Shown here in pieces: positions 50,550 to 58,400 of a DNA stretch of 64,000 nt. Every line of letters begins with the position of its first letter. The first letter of the stretch is position 1. Under the pieces are notes generated by a model, which made no database searches, was not told the origin of the DNA, and was given only the letters and a program-made list of their open reading frames with translations. Location: positions 2,030,501 through 2,094,500 of the forward strand of contig NZ_CATKVU010000006.1 of NCBI RefSeq assembly GCF_949820605.1, written 5' to 3'. The stretch is from Segatella copri. GTDB lineage: Bacteria; Bacteroidota; Bacteroidia; Bacteroidales; Bacteroidaceae. The translations under genes were made by a program, and so were the position numbers.

Positions 50550-51275
50550 TTATAGCTGGAACACTACCGGGATGGCAATCATCGTGCGACAGACCTTACC
50601 TTTATCGATGCCCGGTTTCCACTTCGGCATCATCTTCATCACCCTCAAAGCCTCGTTGTCGAGCAATGGATCTACCGAAGTGCTTACCTTGATATTGGCA
50701 ACACTTCCATCCTTGTTTACGATAAAGGATACCACTACGGTTCCCTGAATCTTGCTCTTCTGGGCAGCTATAGGGTACTTCAGGTTCTTGGTAAGCCACT
50801 GCATGAAGGCAGACCAGCCACCAGGAAACTGCGGTATCTTCTGCACGACGGTCAGTTTGATAGGAGCCTCAGCTCCCGGATTCTCAATGGGAGTTTCAGG
50901 AACCGCTTCCTTCACCTCTGCTCCATCCACTACACCCGAGCCGTCGCCGATAACCAGTTCGCTGGTTGTAGAACTGATTTTCTGCGGTGCCTTCTGAGTC
51001 TGTTGCTCGGCAGCCTTCACTTCCTGAGTAATCGACTTAGAAGCAGGAGCCGAAACAGCTTCTGCACTCACCATATCTTTCTGGTCGGGACGAGCCGACA
51101 TTTCCAGATCCTGTGAGAGATCTTCCATCGATTCCGACAAGTCATCATCTCCCTGCGGACCTCTCTGATATTGGAGTCCTACGAAGATGAAAGTAAAAGC
51201 CAACAGCAACCCTAGCAGGAAAAATGTAACCCGCTTATCTTCCAGTTGTGCGCTATTTGATTTCTTAATTTCCAC
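50550..51275 (-). CDS. tonB: TonB family energy transducer
   Basis: A 241-residue inner-membrane-anchored protein. One helix near the N-terminus (VTFFLLGLLLAFTFIFVGLQ, about 16-35) is followed by a Ser/Ala/Glu/Pro-rich periplasmic linker (about 40-140) and a C-terminal TonB domain (about 150-241; IPQFPGGWSAFMQWLTKNLK, SFIVNKDGSVANIKV, KWKPGIDKGK). It would deliver ExbBD energy to outer membrane receptors such as that at 10020. The exbB/exbD genes lie 2 kb downstream on the same strand. TAAATTTG (51318-51325, minus) is a possible promoter box. Confidence 0.93.
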   Translation of the reverse strand: MEIKKSNSAQLEDKRVTFFLLGLLLAFTFIFVGLQYQRGPQGDDDLSESMEDLSQDLEMSARPDQKDMVSAEAVSAPASKSITQEVKAAEQQTQKAPQKISSTTSELVIGDGSGVVDGAEVKEAVPETPIENPGAEAPIKLTVVQKIPQFPGGWSAFMQWLTKNLKYPIAAQKSKIQGTVVVSFIVNKDGSVANIKVSTSVDPLLDNEALRVMKMMPKWKPGIDKGKVCRTMIAIPVVFQL

Positions 51276-51348
51276 AATAAAAACCGTTTAAAATCGTTAT
51301 TTCCTACGAAAACATTGCAAATTTACTTCTTATTATTGAAAAAAGCAG

Positions 51349-51356
51349 TATCTTTG
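51349..51356 (+). promoter_or_regulatory. -7 box of porQ
   Basis: TATCTTTG followed by C, 22 nt upstream of the porQ ATG, in the divergent region with tonB. Confidence 0.6.
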
Positions 51357-51377
51357 CCAAAGAATTAGAAAATTTAA

Positions 51378-52325
51378 ATGAAAAAATATGTAATTTCCGC
51401 AATATTGACGCTTTTTGCGACAATTATTGATGCTCAAGAGAGCCAAACGGGGTATAATTTCCTTCGCTTGCCGGTGAGTGCTCACGCAGCTGCTCTGGGT
51501 GGCGACAACATCACCTTGATAGAAGATGATGAGGCACTCATATTCCATAATCCGGCTCTCCTGTCATCAGTAAACGACAAGACGGTCAATCTCAATTATA
51601 TGAACTATATGTCGGGGGTGAACACTGCCTCGGCTAGTTTCAACCGTATTGTCAACGACAAGGCTTCGTGGGCTGTTTCGGCTCAGCTTGTTGACTACGG
51701 CAAGATGAAAGAGACGGATGAGAACAACATCCAGATGGGTGAGTTCTCGGCAAAGGATATTGCCGTTGCGGGTTACTTCTCTTATATGCTCGGTGAAAAG
51801 TTTGCGGGTGGTATTGCCGCCAAATTCATCACTTCGTATATTGGCGATTACAATTCTATCGCTGTGGGAGTGGATCTGGGCATCAACTATTACGACCCTG
51901 AAACGGAATGGTCGGTTTCTTGCGTGGCAAAGAACCTGGGTGGACAGCTGAAAGCTTACGACAATGAATATGAGAAGATGCCGATCGACCTGCAGTTGGG
52001 TGTGACGAAACGCTTTGCCAACGCACCGTTCAGGGTATCAGCCACACTGGTCAACCTAAACCATTGGGACAGCGGTCTTCGCAATCATGCCGTAGTAGGT
52101 GCCGACATTCTGCTTTCGGAGAGCCTGTGGATAGGTGCCGGCTACAACTTCAGGAGAGCCAACGAGATGAAAATCAGCACCTCAGAAGATGAAGGAAGCA
52201 GTCATGGAGCCGGTTTCTCTGTGGGTGGCGGTATCAACCTGGAGCGCTTCCATCTGAACGTTGCCTACGGCAAATATCACGTCAGTAGCTGCAGTCTCAT
52301 GCTGAACGTAAGTTACAGATTATAA
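51378..52325 (+). CDS. porQ: Type IX secretion system outer membrane protein PorQ
   Basis: A 315-residue outer membrane beta-barrel of the PorV/PorQ family. Signal peptide MKKYVISAILTLFATIIDAQ, then the PorQ-typical N-terminus YNFLRLPVSAHAAALGGDNI (near 26), DDEALIFHNPALLS near 49 and alternating barrel strands to the C-terminal aromatic-ending LMLNVSYRL. PorQ together with PorZ and PorU helps attach secreted cargo to A-LPS. The type IX partner PorE is encoded at 28272. cmk follows 42 nt downstream. Confidence 0.9.
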   Translation: MKKYVISAILTLFATIIDAQESQTGYNFLRLPVSAHAAALGGDNITLIEDDEALIFHNPALLSSVNDKTVNLNYMNYMSGVNTASASFNRIVNDKASWAVSAQLVDYGKMKETDENNIQMGEFSAKDIAVAGYFSYMLGEKFAGGIAAKFITSYIGDYNSIAVGVDLGINYYDPETEWSVSCVAKNLGGQLKAYDNEYEKMPIDLQLGVTKRFANAPFRVSATLVNLNHWDSGLRNHAVVGADILLSESLWIGAGYNFRRANEMKISTSEDEGSSHGAGFSVGGGINLERFHLNVAYGKYHVSSCSLMLNVSYRL

Positions 52326-52366
52326 ATTGTACACTATAAATTATACATTAAAGTTAGTTCGAAATT

Positions 52367-53059
52367 ATGAAGAAAATAACAATAGCAATAGACGGATACT
52401 CTTCTTGCGGTAAGAGTACAATGGCAAAGGATCTTGCCAAGGAAATAGGTTATGTTTATGTAGATACGGGCGCCATGTACCGCTCGGTAACCCTCTATGC
52501 GCTGCGTCATCAGCTCTTCGAAGCAGATGGAGCCGTAAAGACAGAAGAACTGCAAAAGGAGATGAAGAACATCAGCATCTCATTCAAGTTTAATGAAACA
52601 ACCGGTCGCCCAGACTGCTATCTGAACGGCGAACTGGTAGAAAAGGAAATCCGTTCGTTAGAGGTTTCCAACCACGTTAGTCCGATTGCCGCCGTTTCTT
52701 TCGTCAGAGAGGCGCTGGTAAAGCAGCAGCAGAAGATGGGCGAAGACAAGGGCATAGTGATGGATGGTCGCGATATAGGTACCACCGTGTTCCCTAATGC
52801 CGAACTGAAGATTTTCGTTACAGCCAGCTCACAGGTGAGAGCACAGCGCCGTTTCGATGAACTGAAGGAGAAAGGAATGCCAGCCGACTTCGATGCGATT
52901 CAGAAGAATGTAGAGGAACGCGACTATATCGATACCCACCGCGAGACTTCCCCACTCAGAAAGGCTGATGATGCCATCACGCTCGACAACAGCAACATGA
53001 CCATTCCTGAACAGAAGGTATGGCTGATGGAACAATATCAAAAAGCAATAGCAAAATAA
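52367..53059 (+). CDS. cmk: (d)CMP kinase
   Basis: Phosphorylates CMP and dCMP with ATP. The 230 residues show the P-loop [20 protein letters not shown] near 7, the CMP-binding [19 protein letters not shown] near 29, [20 protein letters not shown] near 128, and the lid region [10 protein letters not shown] near 153 plus [19 protein letters not shown] near 186. Length is normal. It is read after porQ, with a gap of simple TATAAATTG-type repeats. ispH is convergent downstream. Confidence 0.96.
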   Translation: MKKITIAIDGYSSCGKSTMAKDLAKEIGYVYVDTGAMYRSVTLYALRHQLFEADGAVKTEELQKEMKNISISFKFNETTGRPDCYLNGELVEKEIRSLEVSNHVSPIAAVSFVREALVKQQQKMGEDKGIVMDGRDIGTTVFPNAELKIFVTASSQVRAQRRFDELKEKGMPADFDAIQKNVEERDYIDTHRETSPLRKADDAITLDNSNMTIPEQKVWLMEQYQKAIAK

Positions 53060-53174
53060 GCTACAGAAAAGAGACTGCCGGGTTATTTGTTTAAAAATAC
53101 GTTAAATATACTATTTTTGCCGATAAATTTATCGTATTCGATGAAAAAGATTTGGAAAAAAAACTTCAATTTAG

Positions 53175-53290
53175 TATCTTTGTAACCATATTAACAAGGT
53201 AGTAATGATATAGATTATAAATTTTGAGTTAATTACTGTTTTTTGAAGGTGATAGGTCTTCGGGAGAAGATTTATCACCTGTTTTATTTT
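53175..53290 (+). ncRNA. Candidate small RNA (promoter-terminator pair without an ORF)
   Basis: A TATCTTTG box (53175-53182; TTTGG about 20 bp upstream) is followed, about 65 nt later, by a hairpin with arms 53247-53261 and 53266-53280 (AGGTGATAGGTCTTC / GAAGATTTATCACCT, two G-U pairs) and a GTTTTATTTT tail. No ORF of note lies between, so a transcript of about 100 nt is plausible. I recognise no RNA family. A second hairpin is at 53311-53349. Confidence 0.5.
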
Positions 53291-53310
53291 CAGACAGTTT
53301 ATAAAAGATA

Positions 53311-53349
53311 AACCCATTTGACGTTGTAAAACACAGCATCAAATGGGTT
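53311..53349. terminator. Hairpin between cmk and ispH
   Basis: AACCCATTTGA / TCAAATGGGTT (11 bp) with a 17-nt loop, downstream of the candidate sRNA. It may serve either direction. Confidence 0.6.
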
Positions 53350-53407
53350 AACTAATTAATAACCAACATATTATTTTTTTCAATCAACGATAAAACTACC
53401 CTCTACC

Positions 53408-53434
53408 CTTGATACGGTGAAACACCGTATCAAG
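53408..53434. terminator. Perfect 12-bp hairpin at the ispH 3' side
   Basis: CTTGATACGGTG / CACCGTATCAAG with an AAA loop, 38 nt beyond the ispH stop codon on the minus strand. No strong T-tract on either side. Confidence 0.65.
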
Positions 53435-53471
53435 TATATCAAGTAACTGATAATCAAAGCCTTAACTTTTA

Positions 53472-54383
53472 CTATAAAAGAGCAGAACTATCGTTGATAA
53501 TCTTCTCCCTGCACTCTTCCATCAGCCACTTCGGCGTACTGGTAGCACCACAGATACCTACCGTTTCCACATCCTTGAACCAGTTCATATCTATCTCGTC
53601 GGCACTTTCTATCTGGTAGCTGTTGGCATTCACACTCTTGCATTCCTTGAAAAGCACCTTACCGTTCGAGCTCTTTCTGCCACTCACAAAGAGGATGACA
53701 TCATGCTTGCTGGCAAAGGCAGCGATGTTAGGCATGCGGTTAGCCACCTGACGGCAGATGGTATCGAAACTCTTGAAGACAGCACCCTCAACAATATGCT
53801 CCTGGCAGTATTCGATAATGCGGTGGAACTCATCGAGACTCTTGGTAGTCTGGGAGTAAAGATAGATATCTTTAGAGAAATCCAACTGACCGCTTTCCTT
53901 CAGCTGCTTCACATCCTCAAACTTCTCTACCACGATGGCATGACTCTCCGTCTGCCCCACCAGTCCGAGCACCTCAGCATGCCCGTTCTTGCCGAAAATC
54001 ACGATCTGTGCCTCCGGATTGTTGACATACTGCTTCTTGATGCGGCGCTGCAACTGGAGCACCACAGGACAGGTAGCATCGATGATTTCAATGTTGTTTC
54101 GCTCGGCAAGGGCATAAGTTTCAGGCGGTTCACCATGAGCACGGAGCAAGACCTTTACGCCCTGCAGTTCCTCCATCTGCTCATGGTCTATCGTGATGAG
54201 TCCCGCTTCATGCAGGCGCTCCACCTCCATACCATTATGCACAATATCGCCCAGGCAGTAAAGTTTACCGCCCTTAGCCAACTCCTCTTCAGCTTTCTTG
54301 ATGGCAGTGGTTACGCCAAAGCAGAACCCACTGCCGTTATCTATTTCTATCTGCACGATATTCGTTTTAAATTCATTGTACAT
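53472..54383 (-). CDS. ispH: 4-hydroxy-3-methylbut-2-enyl diphosphate reductase
   Basis: The last enzyme of the MEP isoprenoid pathway, a 4Fe-4S protein of 303 residues making IPP and DMAPP. The three cluster cysteines are in SGFCFGVTTAIKKAEEEL (near 18), IDATCPVVLQLQ (near 98) and GICGATSTPKWLMEE (near 275). Active-site blocks DIVHNGMEVERL (near 47), LRAHGEPPE (near 76) and FVSGRKSSNGKVLF (near 230) are present. It overlaps the 3' end of the upstream DUF1573 gene by 11 bp. An intact MEP pathway enzyme fits Bacteroidales. Confidence 0.96.
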   Translation of the reverse strand: MYNEFKTNIVQIEIDNGSGFCFGVTTAIKKAEEELAKGGKLYCLGDIVHNGMEVERLHEAGLITIDHEQMEELQGVKVLLRAHGEPPETYALAERNNIEIIDATCPVVLQLQRRIKKQYVNNPEAQIVIFGKNGHAEVLGLVGQTESHAIVVEKFEDVKQLKESGQLDFSKDIYLYSQTTKSLDEFHRIIEYCQEHIVEGAVFKSFDTICRQVANRMPNIAAFASKHDVILFVSGRKSSNGKVLFKECKSVNANSYQIESADEIDMNWFKDVETVGICGATSTPKWLMEECREKIINDSSALL

Positions 54384-55437
54384 TAATCTTCACCACCACC
54401 TTAGCATGGTCAGGATCATTCGTAATCATGAGGATACGAGGGTGTCTGACACGCGATTTCTTCAAGTCGGCAGCCACAGCCGTCACCTTCATCTTAACGG
54501 TCTCTCCTGGCTGAATCTTACTCCTCTTCAGGTTCACCTGCAAGCCCATCGTAAACATCTGCATGCTGCGGATATCCAGTTCCGACTTACCCTTATTGGT
54601 AATCAGAATCTCACCCTTCAGCTTCTTCTTTCCATTGAAACTACCCAGATTGAGGTCGGTGGCAGACATCTCTATCTTCGGAGCCAGTGCCTTCTTGGCT
54701 GGAGTCATGTTCTCGAAACCAGGAAGAAGAACGGCTGATACCACGATTTCCTTCTCAGGCGCAACCTTATCGCCAGGACGCTCACCGAGATAAACCGATG
54801 TCTGGTTCAAGCCCAGGTCACGCAGTTTCTTGGAATCCAGCACGAAACTGATTTCGGCTGAATGACGCGGAGCTACCTTGGAAGGCGATACGAAAGCATG
54901 AAGATAGTCTGGAAGATGCATCACTACCGGCTCCAGTAATTCGTCGGTAGGATTGAAGATATGGATGCGCTGAACCGGACGGTCGCCACGGTTCACGTCA
55001 TCAAACTCCACCTCCTGGGCATCACTCTTGATGACACCCAGCATCTCATCGTAAGAACCAGCGAAATCTACTACGCTGCCCACTACCTTTCCCCTCATAG
55101 AGAGGATGAACGGCTCTTCATCCGCATTGGTATAGAGGCAAACCTGCTTGGTGAAAGTACCCATCTGCTTGGCATCGTATACCGCCTTGATGACGAAACT
55201 TTCGCCGGCAGCAATGCCCGTCTTCGGATAATCCACCTCTGTACAGCCGCAGCTTTTCAACACATTGTTGATAACCAAAGGCTTGTGCCCGTCATTCTTC
55301 AGCACGAATTCGGCAGTTACAGGCTTGCGGAACACCACCTGTCCGCAGTCTACCACCTCGTGCTGGGTTGTAATCTTCTGTGCTGATGCAGGCAGCGCCA
55401 ACAGCGCTGAGAGCATCCATATATTCATCCGTTTCAT
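54373..55437 (-). CDS. Exported DUF1573-type Ig-like protein
   Basis: A 354-residue secreted or periplasmic protein with a signal peptide (MKRMNIWMLSALLALPASAQ). It has DUF1573-type beta-sandwich domains, the first marked by FVLKNDGHKPLVINNVLKSC with the typical SCGCT motif near 63. Two or three such domains repeat (later GEILITNKGKSELDIRSMQM). DUF1573 proteins are of unknown function and very common in Bacteroidota. It lies 33 nt after the alpha-2-macroglobulin gene and overlaps ispH. Confidence 0.85.
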   Translation of the reverse strand: MKRMNIWMLSALLALPASAQKITTQHEVVDCGQVVFRKPVTAEFVLKNDGHKPLVINNVLKSCGCTEVDYPKTGIAAGESFVIKAVYDAKQMGTFTKQVCLYTNADEEPFILSMRGKVVGSVVDFAGSYDEMLGVIKSDAQEVEFDDVNRGDRPVQRIHIFNPTDELLEPVVMHLPDYLHAFVSPSKVAPRHSAEISFVLDSKKLRDLGLNQTSVYLGERPGDKVAPEKEIVVSAVLLPGFENMTPAKKALAPKIEMSATDLNLGSFNGKKKLKGEILITNKGKSELDIRSMQMFTMGLQVNLKRSKIQPGETVKMKVTAVAADLKKSRVRHPRILMITNDPDHAKVVVKINVQ

Positions 55438-55470
55438 ACTATTCTATTTTAAATTATCAATCTATAAACT

Positions 55471-58400
55471 TTAATTATTAACTTTCAATTCATAAGTCTC
55501 TGTGCGGCCACCAAATTCCGGACTGTAGGTACACTCAGCGGTGCAAGTTCCGCTCTGATAGTCGCCCTTTCTATCCACGTAATACTCCATTTCTACGATG
55601 TGCTTACCTTTAGATAAACGATCGAAATAGAAATTTGTTGCATGATCTCTTGGAGAAACATAGCAGCCTATGCCCCACTGATAACCGCTCAACTGGTTAA
55701 CCGGCTCCAGACATGCCGCACGCTTATCCGTAATCTGCACAAAGTCGTAGTCACGGTCGGCGGTGATGATGAGCGTTACCTTCACCTTCTCGCCTACCTG
55801 CGCCTGCGCCTTGCCCTTGCCCTCAGATTCGGCAGGAACGATGACACGGCGCACCTTGATGCCCGACTCCATGGAACCGATTTCGCTGATAGGCTGCTTA
55901 AACTCTGCATAGACGGCTCCCCAGCTGGTATAATCGCTCTTTTTGTCGATGCTCAGCTTAGATGCCTTGCCCGTCTTTTCGGTCTTCACATAGCCCAAAG
56001 TAGTGGAATCCTGCGGCATCGGCAGCAGCTTGCCATCCAGTTTCAGCACGGCATTCTCAGCCTTCCTGCTCCAGTTGCTCTCATTGCCTTTCATAAAGGC
56101 GTAAACAGCATCCACGGTGTTCACTGGCGTATCCCAAACCTGGGTGCGTTTCGACATCAGGAGCCAGCGCTGCAGTTCCTCGATGGTCTGCTTGTCGTTC
56201 GGCTTCAGCATCTGCATCGCCTCTATCACAGATACCTGGGTAGGAATCTTGTAGTTTCTCCAACTGTAGAGTGCCTTGCGGGTATCGTAGTAGCGGCCCA
56301 TCTCCTCGCGGTAAACGGCATATTCGTTCACGCTCTGCAGATATTCGCCAGCCTTCTCGCGGTAAGCAGCATTCTGCTGACTGTTTCTGGCGAGTACCAC
56401 GGCAGCACGCGCCTTGCCATAGATGGAGAAATCAACGGTCATCTTCGACATCTTGTCCAGGAGATAAGCCTTGTCAGCTTCCAGATTCTGCTTCATCTTT
56501 CTGCCATCCATCGAAAGGATGTAGAGATAATGCAGCGCCTGTTCGCTAGGACTCACCTTCTGCTTTTTCTCCTCCTGCTTCTTCATCCCTCTTACTTCCT
56601 GTGCTGTCTGCCAGGAGAGATAATCAATGGCGGAAGTCAGCATCTTGGCGGTGGATTTCTGAACACCGGCAACGGCATTCAATCGAACCATCATTTCGGC
56701 TACCGATGTAGTCATATACCGGCTGCCCTTCATGCCCTTCCACCAGGAGAAGGAACCGTTAGGGTTCTGCAACTTCTTCAGCTTCTCCACCTGATTCTGC
56801 AGACGGATGCTCTCCTGAGAGAGATTTTCCAGCGAGAGATGCTTCTGCACATGGTTTGTGATGGTATTGGCATAGATGGCAGACATCAGCGAGATGGCGT
56901 TCTCCTCATCCGGATTACTGATAGCTGGCAGCGCCTTCACCATCAGCCAACTTGGGTTATTGGTGTACTCGATGGTTACCTTTGCCTCTTCAGCGCCCTT
57001 CGCCTGCTTGCCCTCCTTGTTCAGGAAGAGTTTGCTCAGGTCGAAGTTCTGCTCACCCTTCTGATGCAGGGTGATAGGCAGGGTGTTCACCACGAGTTCA
57101 CGGTTGCTCAAAACCGGCAGATAGTGCAGTTCACCATCGCTGTACCCGTTTCCGGCAGCCACCACCTTATTAATATATACGCCTTCTTTCAGTCCCTGGA
57201 CATCAAAGGAGATGGTAGCAGAGCCCTCGGCATCGATGCTGTAGTTCTGCGTCTTCTGCCAAACCACCTTGTTGGTCTCCGGGTCAAGAATCTGCATACG
57301 GGTGTTGCCGCTCACCTTCTTGTCGGAAGTATTGAAGAGTTTCACCACGATGGTGCTCTTATCGCCCTCACGCAGGAAGCGAGGCATGTTAGGCTGCACC
57401 ATCACGATCTTCTGAGCCACAGCCTCATCCACCAGCAAACCATTGCGCATCTCCTTGTCATGCGCCAATCCCATGAACTTCCAGGTAGTCACGCTCTCTG
57501 GTAGGGTAAACCTGATGGCAACGTTGCCATTGTTGTCGCTCTCCAAGGCAGGATAGAAGAAGGCGGTCTCGTTCAGGTTTTCACGCACCTGTACCTTGTC
57601 GAGGAATTGTCCTGCATCTGAGCCAGAACCACCGGCAAACTGCGGCATCTCCTCTACTACATCAAAAACCTTGTTGGCAGATGGAGCAGCCGCTCCGACA
57701 CGAGTCATTTTAGAGCCGCGAATCCTGATGACTTTCGCTTCTTCTCGAACCACCTCGTCTTTTTGTATACGAACAGACTCAACGGTTCCGCCAGAAGAAC
57801 GTTCCAACTTGCTCAGCTCCACCGCTTGCATATAAGCATAATAGCTAAAGTATTTGCCATCAAACTTATCTACATCCAATTGCTTCTCGTCATAATACTT
57901 GGTAGGATAAACGCCATTCAAGTAAAATGAACGGAAAGTGAGGTTGTGCTTCCAGTAGCAGTTTGGCAAACTCTGATAGAAGCCCAGGGAGAAATTCCAG
58001 GAATGTGGGGCTATCTGGTCGAGCGACTTGTCATAGAGTACGCTCATCAGCTGCGCCTTGGCTGGCTTGCCGTCAGGGGTGGTAATCTTCAGCGTCCACT
58101 CCTCCTTCTGTCCAGGGGTCAGACGGTTGCGGAAGGTCTTCCAGGCGATGTTCAGTTTCTTCTCAGGCAAAGGACGGGCGATGCTCATCATTCGGGTATA
58201 GCACTTGCCTTGCTTCACGAAACTATAGTTCAGTACGATGCCCGACGCATATTCCTCCTTGTAGGTGAAAGGCAGAGTTACGATACTATCGCCCAACTCC
58301 CAGGCGCCCTTCTCCAGTAGTTTGTTGCCGGCGATGATGGAATATACGATGTGCGCTCCGTTCTCCGAAGAGCCCACCTGGATATAGACCGGCTTGCCAT

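Noticed and set aside
55642..57504. 620-residue open frame on the plus strand
   Set aside because: Another antisense shadow of the alpha-2-macroglobulin gene; long frames arise from its codon bias.
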